Assembly: GCF_004345785.1 (NCBI RefSeq)
Contig: NZ_SLXI01000001.1
Span: forward strand, 1 to 64,000
Origin: Bisgaardia hudsonensis
GTDB taxonomy: Bacteria > Pseudomonadota > Gammaproteobacteria > Enterobacterales > Pasteurellaceae
Length of the DNA stretch: 64,000 nt
Direction: 5' to 3'
In this document: in pieces, positions 1 through 10,708 of the stretch
Layout of the letters: every line of letters begins with the position of its first letter
How positions within the stretch are numbered: the first letter of the stretch is position 1
Made by a program: the position numbers and the translations under genes
The notes under the pieces: model-generated
What the model saw: the letters and a program-made list of their open reading frames with translations, nothing else
What the model was told of the DNA's origin: nothing
The model's database searches: none

Positions 1-86
1 TAATCCATGCCGAACTTAGAAGTGAAACGCTGTTACGCCGATGGTAGTGTGGGGATTCCCCATGTGAGAGTAGGTCACCGCCAGGT
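1..86 (+). rRNA. rrf: 5S ribosomal RNA, 3' part (cut by window edge)
   Basis: The first bases match the 3' three quarters of bacterial 5S rRNA, including the segments CCGAACTTAGAAGTGAAAC and CGCCGATGGTAGTGTGGGG. The 5' end lies outside the window. A second 5S gene and two tRNAs follow on the same strand, so this is the distal end of an rRNA operon. The 3' end is placed by comparison with E. coli 5S and may be off by a few bases. Confidence 0.93.
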
Positions 87-140
87 TACTAATTATTTTA
101 TTAGCTAATTTAATTAAGTTAGTTAATAAAATAAAATTTT

Positions 141-254
141 TTGGCAGATATAGTGCAGTGGACCCACCTAATTCCATACCGAACTTAGAAGTGAAACATT
201 GTTACGCCGATGGTAGTGTGGGGATTCCCCATGTGAGAGTAGGTCACTGCCAAT
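141..254 (+). rRNA. rrf: 5S ribosomal RNA, second tandem copy
   Basis: A complete second 5S gene starts about 55 bases after the first. It differs from the upstream copy at a few positions, for example AAACATTG instead of AAACGCTG. In helix II the 5' strand GTGCAGTG still pairs with the changed 3' strand CATTGTTAC using A-U and G-U pairs, so the RNA should fold and is probably functional. Tandem 5S genes are known, for example rrfD and rrfF in E. coli rrnD. Ends are approximate. Confidence 0.92.
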
Positions 255-267
255 TATCAAATTTAGC

Positions 268-344
268 GGAGTGGTAGTTCAGCTGGTTAGAATACCTGCC
301 TGTCACGCAGGGGGTCGCGGGTTCGAGTCCCGTCCATTCCGCCA
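268..344 (+). tRNA. tRNA-Asp (anticodon GTC)
   Basis: A 77-base cloverleaf almost identical to E. coli tRNA-Asp. The acceptor arms GGAGTGG and CCATTCC pair with one G-U, the anticodon GTC is at 302-304, the T-loop is GGTTCGAGTCC, and the CCA end is encoded. It lies 13 bases after the second 5S gene and is probably co-transcribed with the rRNA operon. Confidence 0.98.
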
Positions 345-362
345 ACTTATTGCATATCTTTT

Positions 363-438
363 AGGGGCGTAGTTCAATTGGTAGAGCACCGGTCTCCAAA
401 ACCGGGTGTTGGGAGTTCGAGCCTCTCCGCCCCTGCCA
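363..438 (+). tRNA. tRNA-Trp (anticodon CCA)
   Basis: A 76-base cloverleaf closely matching E. coli tRNA-Trp. The acceptor AGGGGCG pairs with CGCCCCT, the anticodon CCA is at 396-398, and the 3' CCA is encoded. It follows tRNA-Asp by 18 bases, the same 5S-tRNA-Asp-tRNA-Trp order that ends some enterobacterial rRNA operons. Confidence 0.98.
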
Positions 439-484
439 TTATCTTGTTTTTATTATTAAATTTTTCCTTTCTGATTTAAAATAT

Positions 485-1051
485 ATGAACTTATTAATTG
501 TTAATAACCATGACTCATTTACCTATAATTTAGTAGAATTGGTTCGTAAATTAAAATGTCCTTTTGAGGTTATTGATGTTGAGTGCGTTGATTTATCATT
601 GATTAATCATTTTACTCATATTCTCATTTCTCCAGGACCAGATGTACCTTCTGCTTATCCACAATTATTTTCTTTAGTTGAAAAATATTATTTATCTAAA
701 TCTATATTAGGCGTATGTTTGGGGCATCAAATGCTTTGTCAATTTTTTGGGGCTGTACTCTATAATCTCCCAAAAGTTAGACATGGCCAATCTCATAATA
801 TTTTTATCAAATCAGACAGTATTTTATTTCAGAATTTATTGAATCCCTTTAGGATAGGTCTTTATCATTCTTGGGCTGTGAGTAAAGATGATTTCCCGAT
901 AGATCTTAATATTATTGCTGAATGCGATGAGAATATTATTATGGCGTTTGAACATAAATACTTACCAATATATGGTATCCAGTTTCACCCAGAATCCTAT
1001 ATTTCTGAAAATGGATTAAAAATTTTAAAAAATTGGTTATCTAATAGTTAA
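485..1051 (+). CDS. pabA: aminodeoxychorismate/anthranilate synthase glutamine amidotransferase subunit (PabA/TrpG family)
   Basis: A class I glutamine amidotransferase of 188 residues, the usual length for stand-alone PabA or TrpG. It would release ammonia from glutamine for a chorismate-using partner (PabB or TrpE). The nucleophile motif GVCLGHQ places the catalytic Cys at residue 78; His168 and Glu170 in FHPES complete the triad. The N-terminus has the family signature NHDSFTYNL. The oxyanion segment SPGPDVPSAYP departs from the more usual SPGPG/CxP. No pabB, pabC or trp gene is adjacent, so assignment to folate rather than tryptophan synthesis is inferred. It sits alone after the tRNA genes. 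Confidence 0.8.
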   Translation: MNLLIVNNHDSFTYNLVELVRKLKCPFEVIDVECVDLSLINHFTHILISPGPDVPSAYPQLFSLVEKYYLSKSILGVCLGHQMLCQFFGAVLYNLPKVRHGQSHNIFIKSDSILFQNLLNPFRIGLYHSWAVSKDDFPIDLNIIAECDENIIMAFEHKYLPIYGIQFHPESYISENGLKILKNWLSNS

Positions 1052-1150
1052 TTATTTTTTATTTTATTTAATTCATTAGAAAAGCTAAGTTTATAAAATT
1101 AATATATTAAAATAGGTAAAATATCTCTTTGGTAGTATAGGAGTAAAAGA

Positions 1151-1192
1151 ACTAGTAATGATATTTATAATTGTTTACTAGCCCTTTTTTTT
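1151..1192 (+). terminator. possible terminator after the pabA-like gene
   Basis: Seven-base inverted repeat CTAGTAA (1152-1158) and TTACTAG (1175-1181) with a 16-base loop, followed by CC and a run of eight T. The stem is short and AT-rich, so strength is doubtful. Confidence 0.4.
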
Positions 1193-1293
1193 ATTTATTA
1201 TTAATATAGTAGTCTAAAAATTATTAAATATTTTTCCTTTTTAAACTCTTTCAGCTTAATATTATTTATTACTAGACACTAATTAGGAATATG

Positions 1294-2649
1294 TTACTTT
1301 CCAATACAGAATGAGCTAAATATATTTCCGAGTAAATCGTCAGATGTGAATTTACCTGTTATCTCACTCAAATGGTTTTGGACAAGTCGTAATTCTTCTG
1401 CGAGTAGTTCTCCAGCCTTATATTCCATAAGTTGTATTAATCCTGATTGTAAGTGCTTATCTGCTTTTTCTAAAGCTTCTAGATGGCGACGTCTAGCTAA
1501 AAATCCACCTTCAGAACTTGATTGGTAGCCCATTGATGTTTTCAAATGTCCTCGTAATAGATTAATTCCTTGTCCTGTTTTAGTAGATAAATTAATAATT
1601 GTCATATTATTATCTTCAAATTTTGCTTCTGTTTCACCACTTAAATCAACTTTATTACGAATAATTGTTACTGGAATACCCTTAGGTAATTTTGTTAAAA
1701 ATTCTGACCGCACTTGCTCTAAATCTTGACTGGTGTCAGTAGTATCTAACATTAATAAAATACGATCTGCTTGTTCTATTTCATTCCAGGCTCTAGTTAT
1801 ACCAATACGCTCTACTTCATCAGTGGCATCTCGCAAACCAGCAGTATCAATAATATGTAGTGGCATTCCATCAATATGGATATGCTCTCTAAGAATATCT
1901 CGAGTTGTACCTGCTATATCTGTTACTATGGCAGCTTCTCTACCAGCTAATACATTGAGAAGACTTGATTTTCCTGCATTAGGGCGTCCAGCAATAACAA
2001 CTTTCATTCCTTCCTTTAAAATTGAGCCTTGCTTTGCTTCTTTTTTAATGTCATTTAACTGATTAATAATATTTCGTAGTTTAGTTTCTATTTTTCCATC
2101 TGCTAAAAAATCAATTTCTTCATCAGGAAAATCAATTGAGGCTTCTACATAGGTACGTAAATAGATAATATCATCAACTAACAGATTTATTTTTTTTGAA
2201 AATTCTCCTTGTAATGATTTTAGTGCTGAGCGTGCTGCTTGTTCTGAGGTTGCATCAATTAAATCTGCAATTGCTTCTGCTTGTGTTAAATCTAATTTAT
2301 CATTTAAAAACGCTTGTTCTGAAAATTCTCCAGGTTTTGCAAGCCGCAATCCTTTGACTTGTAAAATTCGTTTGAGTAGAAGATCCAGCACGATTTGCCC
2401 ACCATGACCTTGTAATTCAAGAATATCTTCACCAGTAAAAGAATTTGGTGCTTTGAAAAATAATGCAATACCTTGATCTAGAATTGTACCATCCGAATCT
2501 TTAAAAGGAAGATAGTCTGCTATTCTTGGTTTGGGGCATTTACCTAATATTTCTAAGGCTACTTTTGTTGCTAGAGGACCAGATACACGTAGTATTCCAA
2601 TTCCTCCTCGCCCAATAGGTGTTGCTTGTGCTACGATTGTTTCTTTCAT
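1294..2649 (-). CDS. mnmE: tRNA uridine-5-carboxymethylaminomethyl(34) synthesis GTPase MnmE (TrmE)
   Basis: GTPase that works with MnmG to make the cmnm5/mnm5 modification of U34 in several tRNAs. The N-terminal tetrahydrofolate-binding domain opens with [15 protein letters not shown]. The G domain sits inside a helical domain: P-loop GRPNAGKSS (about 221-229), DTAGLRD (268-274), NKVD (332-335). The C-terminus ends in the invariant FCIGK. The frame is open to 2694, but family members start at MKETIVAQ, so 2649 is chosen, giving 451 residues. It lies downstream of yidC as in other gammaproteobacteria, separated by a hairpin at 2740-2763. An uptake signal lies inside at 1707-1715. Confidence 0.96.
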   Translation of the reverse strand: MKETIVAQATPIGRGGIGILRVSGPLATKVALEILGKCPKPRIADYLPFKDSDGTILDQGIALFFKAPNSFTGEDILELQGHGGQIVLDLLLKRILQVKGLRLAKPGEFSEQAFLNDKLDLTQAEAIADLIDATSEQAARSALKSLQGEFSKKINLLVDDIIYLRTYVEASIDFPDEEIDFLADGKIETKLRNIINQLNDIKKEAKQGSILKEGMKVVIAGRPNAGKSSLLNVLAGREAAIVTDIAGTTRDILREHIHIDGMPLHIIDTAGLRDATDEVERIGITRAWNEIEQADRILLMLDTTDTSQDLEQVRSEFLTKLPKGIPVTIIRNKVDLSGETEAKFEDNNMTIINLSTKTGQGINLLRGHLKTSMGYQSSSEGGFLARRRHLEALEKADKHLQSGLIQLMEYKAGELLAEELRLVQNHLSEITGKFTSDDLLGNIFSSFCIGK

Positions 2650-2730
2650 TGCTTTTAAACTCATTCCGTTTTTAATTTTTATTGATATTACCATTAATGA
2701 ATAAAAGAGCGGATCTTTTTTAGGTATATT

Positions 2731-2763
2731 TAATAAAACAAAAGGTATCTATTGATACCTTTT
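2731..2763 (-). terminator. rho-independent terminator after yidC
   Basis: Perfect 10-base inverted repeat AAAAGGTATC (2740-2749) and GATACCTTTT (2754-2763) with a four-base loop. On the minus strand the stem is followed by GTTTTATT. It lies 25 bases past the yidC stop and would separate yidC from mnmE transcription. Confidence 0.7.
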
Positions 2764-2788
2764 ATAATAGTTTATTTTCAGTAAGATT

Positions 2789-4426
2789 TTACTTACGAGA
2801 ATGTAATCCTTTTTTCTCCAAACCTCGATATATAAGCTGTTGTTGTGCAATAGTGATCAAGTTAGATACTAACCAGTACAGTACTAAACCAGCCGGGAAG
2901 AAAAGGAAAAATACCATGAAAATTAACGGCATAAATGTCATTACTTTCTGTTGTGTTGGATCCGCTACTGGTGTTGGTGACATTTTTTGTAATAAGAACA
3001 TAGATGCACCCATTAAGATCGGTAGAATATAATATGGATCTTGTGCGGATAAGTCTTGAATCCAGCCAAAAAATGGTGCATGGCGTAGTTCTACCGCTTC
3101 CATAAATGTCCAATATAATGCGATGAAAATAGGCATTTGTAGAAGAATAGGTAAACAACCACCTAAAGGATTTACTTTTTCCTCTTTATATAGCTTCATC
3201 ATTTCTTGGCTCATGCGTTGGCGATCATCACCAAAACGTTCACGCATTTCTTGCATTTTTGGTTGTAACATACGCATTTTAGCCATTGATGTATATTGTG
3301 CTTTAGTTAATGGATAGAGCAAGCCTTTTACTATTAATGTAACTCCAATAATTGCCAATCCCCAGTTACTTACAATACTTTGAATAAAGGTAAGTAGCTT
3401 GAATAATGGTTTTGCGATAAACCAAGCCCAACCATAATCAATAGTCAAATCTAAATGGTTGGCAACTTCTCCCATTTGATTTTGTTCTTTAGGACCTGTC
3501 CAAAGTTTGTTTGGTATAGTATTAGTTGTTCCAGCAGGAATAATCGTTGTTTGTCCTCTATAACCTATTAATCCAACATTATTCGCTTTATTTGTTAGCG
3601 TATATAATTGATTGTTTGCATCTTGATTTGGTACCCAAGCTGAAACGAAATAATGCTGTAAAATAGCAATCCATCCAGCTTTAGTGTCAATCGAAAGATT
3701 AGCTTTTTCCATATCATCAAAACTGTATTTTTTGTAATTGGTTTCTGACGAAGAGTATGCACCACCAGTATAAGTAGGCATCGTCATACTACCTGAACTT
3801 TCTACAATAGTATGTTTTAATTGTGCATATGGTACGACTTCAATGGCTTTATCACTTTGATTGTTGATTTCAAAATCAACAGCCACATCATATTTACCTC
3901 GTTTTAAGATAAATATTTTACTATAAGTAATACCATCTTTCTCGAAAACAAATGGAACCTTTAATTCGTTTTGTCCTTCAGCAAGTTTAAAGTTATCATT
4001 AGCTACTTGATAATTGGCTCTACCTGATTTGCTGTCAATACCATCTTTACCAATTAAGCCGCTTTGTGCAACATAAATTTTTTCAGCTGTATTTTGTAAC
4101 AATACAAAAGGGGAGTTAGAGTCTAATTCTGCATCATATTTTAATAATTCTGAACGAATAATATCACCACCGAGTGCGTCTATTTGTAAGCGTAGAACAT
4201 CACTTTCTAATGTAATAATGCGTCCTTTTTCAGTATTAGAATCATCTGCAATAATCGCTTGATTTGCTGTATTTGAATTAGGTACATCATTTAATGTTGA
4301 TGCATTTGCAGACGCTTGTTCTGCAATGATTGGTTTTGGCGTATTGTAGTCTAAATTCCATTGTTGATAAACAAGAAAGGAAATAAAGAGCAATGCCATA
4401 ACTAATAGGCTACGTCTTGAATCCAT
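2789..4426 (-). CDS. yidC: membrane protein insertase YidC
   Basis: Inner-membrane insertase that integrates proteins alone or with SecYEG. The 545 residues match the long Gram-negative form. One membrane helix lies at residues 7-20 ([16 protein letters not shown]), then a large periplasmic domain to about 350, then the conserved 60KD_IMP core with the [16 protein letters not shown] segment and further C-terminal helices. The C-terminus is basic ([11 protein letters not shown]). The start overlaps the yidD stop in TAATG, implying translational coupling in the rpmH-rnpA-yidD-yidC operon. Confidence 0.98.
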   Translation of the reverse strand: MDSRRSLLVMALLFISFLVYQQWNLDYNTPKPIIAEQASANASTLNDVPNSNTANQAIIADDSNTEKGRIITLESDVLRLQIDALGGDIIRSELLKYDAELDSNSPFVLLQNTAEKIYVAQSGLIGKDGIDSKSGRANYQVANDNFKLAEGQNELKVPFVFEKDGITYSKIFILKRGKYDVAVDFEINNQSDKAIEVVPYAQLKHTIVESSGSMTMPTYTGGAYSSSETNYKKYSFDDMEKANLSIDTKAGWIAILQHYFVSAWVPNQDANNQLYTLTNKANNVGLIGYRGQTTIIPAGTTNTIPNKLWTGPKEQNQMGEVANHLDLTIDYGWAWFIAKPLFKLLTFIQSIVSNWGLAIIGVTLIVKGLLYPLTKAQYTSMAKMRMLQPKMQEMRERFGDDRQRMSQEMMKLYKEEKVNPLGGCLPILLQMPIFIALYWTFMEAVELRHAPFFGWIQDLSAQDPYYILPILMGASMFLLQKMSPTPVADPTQQKVMTFMPLIFMVFFLFFPAGLVLYWLVSNLITIAQQQLIYRGLEKKGLHSRK

Positions 4427-4686
4427 TATGTGTTCTCTTTGTTGTTATTAATCTTTGGGGGTACAGGATCGTATCCGCCCTCGTTTAAAGGATGACATTT
4501 TAATATACGTTTGGCAGTAAGCCAACTACCTTTTAATGCTCCATATGTTTTTAGTGATTCAATTGCATAATTAGAGCAAGTCGGAGTGAAACGACAACGA
4601 GGTCCGATTAATGGGCTAATCGTAACTTGATAGGCTCGTACAAGTATTATGAGTATTTTTGAGCTAAACGAATGTGTCGTTTCCAT
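4426..4686 (-). CDS. yidD: membrane protein insertion efficiency factor YidD
   Basis: Small 86-residue protein with the YidD signature [27 protein letters not shown] and the later [17 protein letters not shown], including the conserved cysteines. It assists membrane protein insertion near YidC. The first 41 bases overlap the end of rnpA in another frame, and the stop overlaps the yidC start, the usual compact arrangement. The N-terminal 24 residues are hydrophobic and probably attach it to the membrane. Confidence 0.95.
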   Translation of the reverse strand: METTHSFSSKILIILVRAYQVTISPLIGPRCRFTPTCSNYAIESLKTYGALKGSWLTAKRILKCHPLNEGGYDPVPPKINNNKENT

Positions 4687-5009
4687 AGTTTATCCAAAAT
4701 TTGAAATAACGTGGCATTATCAAGTTTACCGATGCCTGCTTTTGCAATGATTATAAAGTCGTAATTCGGAAGTTGATGTTGCAATAAACGAAAACTTTCA
4801 CGGCTAATGCGTTTGACTCGATTTCGATCATGCGCTCGTTTTAAGTGTTTTTTAGGAATAGCTAAACCTAAACGAGGATTATCAGAATTATTCTGTCTAG
4901 CAAGTATGGTAATCTCAGGGGTGCTCGCACGCAGCGGCTCTTGAAAAACGTATTTGAATTGACTGGGAGTCAAGAGTCTTGACTCCCTAGTAAAGTTTAG
5001 CGTAATCAC
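4647..5009 (-). CDS. rnpA: ribonuclease P protein component
   Basis: The 120-residue basic protein subunit of RNase P, which matures tRNA 5' ends. The family motif RNRVKR lies at residues 62-67, after the [10 protein letters not shown] and [15 protein letters not shown] segments. The start codon is GTG (first codons GTG ATT ACG CTA), 14 bases after the rpmH stop. The end overlaps yidD by 40 bases. Confidence 0.97.
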   Translation of the reverse strand: MITLNFTRESRLLTPSQFKYVFQEPLRASTPEITILARQNNSDNPRLGLAIPKKHLKRAHDRNRVKRISRESFRLLQHQLPNYDFIIIAKAGIGKLDNATLFQILDKLWKRHIRLAQKYS

Positions 5010-5023
5010 ACTAATGTGTTAAA

Positions 5024-5520
<497 letters not shown>

Positions 5521-6888
5521 ATGACGATAAACTTATCTACCTTATGGCAAGATTGCTTGTCTCAATTACAAGATCAGATTCCTTCAGGTGATTTCAGTAC
5601 TTGGCTTAGGCCTTTACAAGCTGATATTACTGGTAATACTATGATCCTTTATGCCCCAAATGTTTTTGTTAAAAGTTGGGTTGAAACTCATTATCTGACT
5701 CAAATTACTGAATTGAGCCAACAATTAATTAATTCGTCTGAATTTATAGTGAAGATTCAAGAAGGTTCAAAACCTATTGTAGAAAAACATCAGAATGATT
5801 ATCAATCAGATACACCAAATTTACAAAAAGCACTTGATGTTGTTTTAGATACACAAGTAAAACATCAATCCAATTTGCAGTCAGATCAAATCTTTGAAAA
5901 TTTTGTTGAGGGTAAATCAAATCAATTAGCAAGAGCCGTAGCACAAAAGGTGGCAAATAATCCTGGTGAGCAAGGGGTGAATCCATTATTTTTATATGGA
6001 GGTACTGGCTTGGGTAAAACTCACTTGTTGTATGCTGTTGGTAATGGTATTTTAGATAAGAATCCAAATGCTAGAGTTCTTTATATTCATGCCGAACGTT
6101 TTATGCAAGCCTATGTTAAATCATTAAAAACGGATAAAATGGATGCTTTTAAGAAATTTTATCGTTCACTTGATGCGTTACTTATTGATGATATCCAGTT
6201 TTTTGCGGGTAAAGATGGTACGCAAGAAGAGTTTTTCCATATTTTTAATTCATTATTCGAAAGTAGTCGGCAGATTATTTTAACCTCGGATCGCTATCCT
6301 AAAGAAATAGAAAAAATTGAAGATCGTCTAAAATCTCGTTTTGGTTGGGGACTGAGTGTTGCGATTGAACCACCAGATTTAGAAACTCGTGTGGCTATTT
6401 TATTAAAAAAAGCAGAAGAAAAAAATATGCGTTTACCTGAAGAAGTTGCATTTTTCATTGGCCAGAAATTACGAACTAATGTTCGTGAATTAGAAGGGGC
6501 ATTAAATAGTGTTCATGCAAATGCTGAATTTAAAGGAAAGCCAATTACCATTGATTTTGTTCGGGAAGCATTAAAAGATATGTTAGCGTTACAAGATAAA
6601 TTGGTTACTATTGAAAATATTCAAAAGGTAGTAGCTGAATATTATCGAATTAAAGTGTCAGATCTAAAATCAAAAAGTAAAGTTAGAACGTTTGTTCGTC
6701 CTCGTCAGCTTGCAATGGCGTTGGCAAAGGAATTGACCAATAGAAGTTTACCTGAAATTGGAAAAGGGTTTGGGGATCGTGATCATACGACAGTACTACA
6801 TGCCTGTAAAAAAATTGTTGAATTACGAGAGCAAGATAATAGTATTCAAGAGGATTGGTCGAATTTAATTCGTACATTATCGGTATAA
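5521..6888 (+). CDS. dnaA: chromosomal replication initiator protein DnaA
   Basis: Initiator ATPase that binds DnaA boxes and opens the origin. Domain I is residues 1 to about 80, then a linker, then the AAA+ module with Walker A GGTGLGKT (160-167) and Walker B LLIDDIQF (220-227). Domain IV carries the DnaA signature [14 protein letters not shown] near residue 420. The 455-residue length is normal. It heads a dnaA-dnaN-recF operon, with dnaN starting 15 bases after its stop. Confidence 0.99.
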   Translation: MTINLSTLWQDCLSQLQDQIPSGDFSTWLRPLQADITGNTMILYAPNVFVKSWVETHYLTQITELSQQLINSSEFIVKIQEGSKPIVEKHQNDYQSDTPNLQKALDVVLDTQVKHQSNLQSDQIFENFVEGKSNQLARAVAQKVANNPGEQGVNPLFLYGGTGLGKTHLLYAVGNGILDKNPNARVLYIHAERFMQAYVKSLKTDKMDAFKKFYRSLDALLIDDIQFFAGKDGTQEEFFHIFNSLFESSRQIILTSDRYPKEIEKIEDRLKSRFGWGLSVAIEPPDLETRVAILLKKAEEKNMRLPEEVAFFIGQKLRTNVRELEGALNSVHANAEFKGKPITIDFVREALKDMLALQDKLVTIENIQKVVAEYYRIKVSDLKSKSKVRTFVRPRQLAMALAKELTNRSLPEIGKGFGDRDHTTVLHACKKIVELREQDNSIQEDWSNLIRTLSV

Positions 6889-6903
6889 TTAAGGGGCTGT
6901 ATT

Positions 6904-8004
6904 ATGCAATTTGTTGTTTCTAGAGAAAATTTACTAAAACCACTACAACAGGTTTGTGGTGTATTAACTAATCGTCCTAATATCCCTATTTTAAATAATA
7001 TTTTGTTACAAATTGAAGGGAATAAATTAACGATTACAGGAACAGACTTAGAGGTTGAACTTTCGACACAAACGCATTTATCATCTTCTGAGAAGGATGG
7101 TAGTTATACTATCCCTGCAAAGAAGTTTTTAGATATTTGTCGAAGTCTTTCTGATGATGCAGATATTATTGTTACTTTTGAAGAAGAGAGAGCATTAGTA
7201 CAAAGTGGACGTACAAAATTTAATCTGTCAACATTACCTGCAAGTGAATACCCTAATTTGGTTGATTGGCAGTCTGAGGTGGACTTTACTGTTAACCAAT
7301 TAACTTTGAGACGACTCATTGAAGCCACGCAATTTTCTATGGCGAATCAAGATGCACGTTATTTTTTAAATGGAATGAAATTTGAAACAGAAGGTAATTT
7401 GTTACGTACTGTCGCAACAGATGGACATCGGTTGGCAGTTTGTACAATTCCTTTAGAACAAGATTTACAAAATCATTCTGTTATTCTGCCTCGTAAAGGT
7501 GTGTTAGAGTTAATGCGTCTTATTGATAATAGTGAACAAACCGTACGATTACAAATTGGCACTAATAACTTACGTATTAATTTAGGTAATATTATTTTTA
7601 CTTCAAAGCTTATTGATGGTCGCTTTCCTGATTATCGTCGTGTTTTACCTCGTAATGCCACTCATATTATGGAAGCAAGTTGGGAAATATTAAAACAAGC
7701 GTTTGTGCGTATGGCAATTTTGTCGAATGATAGGGTAAAAGCGGTACGTTTACAATTAAGTCAAAATCAATTAAAAATTACAGCTACGAATACAGAACAA
7801 GAGGTTGCTGAAGAAATATTGGATGTCGCTTATTCTGGCGATGAAATGGAAGTTGGTTTTAATGTGACTTATATTCTAGATGTATTAAATACCTTAAAAT
7901 GCCATCAAGTTCGCGTTCGTTTAACGGATTCTTCATCAAGTTGTTTAATTGAAGATGTTAATGATGCAAGTGCTGAATATGTGATTATGCCAATGAGATT
8001 ATAA
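6904..8004 (+). CDS. dnaN: DNA polymerase III beta sliding clamp
   Basis: Ring-shaped processivity clamp of 366 residues built of three repeated domains. It starts MQFVVSRENLLKPLQQVCGV and ends in the family C-terminus EYVIMPMRL, which forms part of the partner-binding pocket. A strong ribosome site AAGGGG lies ahead of the ATG. The stop overlaps the recF start by one base (ATAATG), so recF is probably translationally coupled. Confidence 0.99.
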   Translation: MQFVVSRENLLKPLQQVCGVLTNRPNIPILNNILLQIEGNKLTITGTDLEVELSTQTHLSSSEKDGSYTIPAKKFLDICRSLSDDADIIVTFEEERALVQSGRTKFNLSTLPASEYPNLVDWQSEVDFTVNQLTLRRLIEATQFSMANQDARYFLNGMKFETEGNLLRTVATDGHRLAVCTIPLEQDLQNHSVILPRKGVLELMRLIDNSEQTVRLQIGTNNLRINLGNIIFTSKLIDGRFPDYRRVLPRNATHIMEASWEILKQAFVRMAILSNDRVKAVRLQLSQNQLKITATNTEQEVAEEILDVAYSGDEMEVGFNVTYILDVLNTLKCHQVRVRLTDSSSSCLIEDVNDASAEYVIMPMRL

Positions 8005-9080
8005 TGGCGATTTCTCGATTACTTATTGAACACTTTCGTAATTTATCAGCCGTGGATCTTGAATTTGATCCCGGCTTTAATTTTTTGGTTGGTAATAATG
8101 GCAGTGGTAAAACTAGCTTATTGGAAGCGATTTTTTATCTGGGTCATGGGCGTTCTTTTAAAAGTGCGGTAACAAATCGTATTATTTCTTATGATCAACC
8201 TCATTTTACGCTTCATGGAAAAATTCAAGATAAGCAACATCAATGGTCAATAGGGCTACAAAAATTACGTCAAGGTAGTACCTTAATGAAAATTAATGGT
8301 GAAGATGCTAAAAAAATTTCTGATTTAGCTCATTTATTACCGATGCAAATTATTACTCCCGAAGGTTTGACATTACTGAATGGTGGACCGAGTTACCGTC
8401 GAGCTTTCTTAGACTGGGGGCTTTTCCATCATCATCAAGGTTTTTACCGAGTTTGGTCAAATTTAAATCGTTTATTAAAACAACGTAATGCGGCTTTACA
8501 ACAAATTAATGATTATTCACAATTACTTATTTGGGATATTGAATTGGTTGATTTAGCCAATCAGGTAACAAAATGGCGGAAAAAATATGTAGAAACATTA
8601 AAGCCAGAAATAGAAAAAATGTGCCAATTATTTTTACCTGAGCTTGAAATTTCAGTTAGTTTTTCACAAGGTTGGGATAGAAATACAGATTATACTACAA
8701 TCTTACAAACAAATTTTGAGCGAGATAGAAGTGTAGGCTATACCTTTTCAGGTCCTCAAAAAGCAGATTTTAAATTCAAGGCAAATGGTTTACCTGTGGA
8801 AGATGTGCTTTCTCGTGGACAGTTAAAGTTGCTAATGTGTGCATTACGATTGGCTCAAGGTGAACACTTAATGCAAGAGAAGGAACGTCATTGCATTTTT
8901 TTAATTGATGATTTTGCTTCGGAGTTAGATCAATATAAACGAGCGTTATTGGCGGAAAGATTGCAACAAAATGGTTCTCAAGTTTTTGTTACGGCGATTA
9001 CTCAAGAACAATTACAAGAAATGCGATCAAAAAACAACCGCACTTTTTCTGTTAAACAAGGGGATATCCAAGTAATTTGA
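8004..9080 (+). CDS. recF: DNA replication and repair protein RecF
   Basis: SMC-like ATPase that helps load RecA at gaps. Walker A is GNNGSGKT (30-37). The ABC signature region contains LSRGQLKLL and the Walker B region IFLIDDFASELD. The FSGPQKADF segment is also typical. At 358 residues it is full length. The last codons contain an uptake signal (9037-9045). It is convergent with the next gene, whose stop is one base away. Confidence 0.98.
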   Translation: MAISRLLIEHFRNLSAVDLEFDPGFNFLVGNNGSGKTSLLEAIFYLGHGRSFKSAVTNRIISYDQPHFTLHGKIQDKQHQWSIGLQKLRQGSTLMKINGEDAKKISDLAHLLPMQIITPEGLTLLNGGPSYRRAFLDWGLFHHHQGFYRVWSNLNRLLKQRNAALQQINDYSQLLIWDIELVDLANQVTKWRKKYVETLKPEIEKMCQLFLPELEISVSFSQGWDRNTDYTTILQTNFERDRSVGYTFSGPQKADFKFKANGLPVEDVLSRGQLKLLMCALRLAQGEHLMQEKERHCIFLIDDFASELDQYKRALLAERLQQNGSQVFVTAITQEQLQEMRSKNNRTFSVKQGDIQVI

Positions 9081-9081
9081 A

Positions 9082-9840
9082 TTACTTTTGGCTTGCTATT
9101 GCAATAAAGTTTAGTTTTTTCTGTGGGTCATTAAAAATTTTAAACATTTTTTTAAAAGTTGGGAAATTTTCTGATTTTAGTGCATTTTTTATAATTTTTA
9201 TTGTTCCTGTAATTCCTTCATCTCTTAGCATTCCTGTTGGTGAAAGTAGAGTCATATCACCAGAAGTACTTTCAACATTCATAAAACCAGTCTCTAAAAA
9301 AATTGCTTGCCAATTCTGCTTGGTTAGTGGGGTTACAGTAATATTAATCGCTTCTCTTAGTTCTTGAATAATATCTTCATCGGCATTATCTGTTAACATA
9401 ACATCGTGAGTAAGCAGAATTCCCTGAGGTTTTAAGACTCGATAATATTCTGCGACTGCTTTATTTTTTGCTTGTACAGGTAACATAGTTAACATTGCTT
9501 CATTGATTACAATATCAAATGTATTATCTTCAAAAGGAAGTTTCATTGCATTGGCTCTTTGAATATGGATTTTATCTTGTAATCCATTAGTAATAATATT
9601 CTGTTGTGCTTGTACTAAAGCATTTTCATCAAGATCAACTCCTTCAATGTGGCAACCAAATTGTTTCGCTAAACCAATAGCTGTTGTTCCCATATTACAA
9701 GCTACTTCAAGTACTTTTTTATCTTTAGTAAAATGCCCTTGTTGAATTAACCAGTTTGTTGCTTTCTTACCACCCGGTCTTAAACGTGTTTTACCTAATC
9801 TAGCTAGAAAATTATGCCCAACTTCCTCTTTTTTCATCAT
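9082..9840 (-). CDS. class I SAM-dependent methyltransferase, substrate unknown
   Basis: A 252-residue protein with a Rossmann-fold methyltransferase domain. Motif I is VLEVACNMGTTAIGLA (about 44-59), followed by the acidic EGVDLDEN, the NAMKLPFEDNTFDIVINEAML segment and post-motif YYRVLKPQGILLTHDV. The GxGxG of motif I is relaxed to ACNMG. It resembles UbiE/COQ5-type enzymes, but a full UbiE is at 60.8 kb, so this is another enzyme. A GGAG site sits 3 bases before the first ATG and 6 before the second, so translation may begin at 9837. No clear operon partner. Confidence 0.8.
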   Translation of the reverse strand: MMKKEEVGHNFLARLGKTRLRPGGKKATNWLIQQGHFTKDKKVLEVACNMGTTAIGLAKQFGCHIEGVDLDENALVQAQQNIITNGLQDKIHIQRANAMKLPFEDNTFDIVINEAMLTMLPVQAKNKAVAEYYRVLKPQGILLTHDVMLTDNADEDIIQELREAINITVTPLTKQNWQAIFLETGFMNVESTSGDMTLLSPTGMLRDEGITGTIKIIKNALKSENFPTFKKMFKIFNDPQKKLNFIAIASQK

Positions 9841-9991
9841 TACTCCAAAGTAGTTGACTAAAATTATCGGATATTATAATTAAAAAAAGCGTAACATTAT
9901 AGTGATTAAAGATATATTTTGATTAATTACACATCTTCAGGAATAATAGGTATATTTTTCTAAGATAAAGTAAATTGATAGGCGTTAACTT

Positions 9992-10693
9992 ATGCTTTTT
10001 AAAAAATTATTTGGTGTTAATTTATTTTCGAATCAAAAAAGTTTTTCCAGTTTATACGATCAATATGCCATATTGGGTTTTGAAAAACAGTTAGCTTTTG
10101 CTGAAAGTGTCGAAGGACTAGATTGGAATATTAATCTTGATACTGGGCGTATTCATTTTGGAGAAAAATTAGTTTTTCCTGTTCAGGTAATCGGTTCTTT
10201 TTCTTTTGTCGAAAAAATCTGGTTATGGGCGTGGGCAAATAATACCGCAAAAATTCCTAACAAACTGCTCTCAGAAGTAAAGGAAATTCGAGCATACGGA
10301 AAAAAGCATAAAATTGATGAATTAATTAGAGTAAGTGCTAGTTTATCAATAAACGATATTCATACGTTCGGTTTGGTGATTATTGGAATGATGGAAAGTC
10401 ATGGTTACTATATTGGTAATTTTGGAGACGGAGCTGTTCTAGTAACAGTTAAGAATGAAAATAACGAACGACATAATTTAGAAAGTGTACATACTTTAAT
10501 ACTTTCCACTTTTCCTCAATTTATTTCAAAGTTTAAAATTAAGGCTCAGAAAAAAGTATTGAAACATTATTTACTTGCGAAAAAATACCGTATTTTAGAG
10601 GAAACTGATACCCATCTTATTGGAAGCCGAGAAGGGAAGGAAATAGTCGGTATTTTTGATGAAAAAGGACGACTATTACAGTTGAAAGGGTAA
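9992..10693 (+). CDS. uncharacterised protein resembling DUF6882
   Basis: A 233-residue soluble protein with no signal peptide or membrane helix. The segment LDWNINLDTGRIHFG, then FPVQVIGSFSF and WLWAWANN (residues about 83-90) resemble what I remember of DUF6882 proteins; that is recall, not a search. No catalytic motif is visible. The C-terminal third is lysine-rich. It stands alone on the plus strand, converging on tdk across a strong hairpin. The function is unknown. Confidence 0.6.
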   Translation: MLFKKLFGVNLFSNQKSFSSLYDQYAILGFEKQLAFAESVEGLDWNINLDTGRIHFGEKLVFPVQVIGSFSFVEKIWLWAWANNTAKIPNKLLSEVKEIRAYGKKHKIDELIRVSASLSINDIHTFGLVIIGMMESHGYYIGNFGDGAVLVTVKNENNERHNLESVHTLILSTFPQFISKFKIKAQKKVLKHYLLAKKYRILEETDTHLIGSREGKEIVGIFDEKGRLLQLKG

Positions 10694-10708
10694 AAGAGAT
10701 TAATCATA

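Noticed and set aside
2862-3158. Minus-strand open frame inside yidC
   Set aside because: It lies fully within yidC in another frame, has no ribosome site and no recognisable domain.
7104-7328. Antisense open frame within dnaN
   Set aside because: Shadow of a strongly conserved gene; low-complexity translation without start signals.
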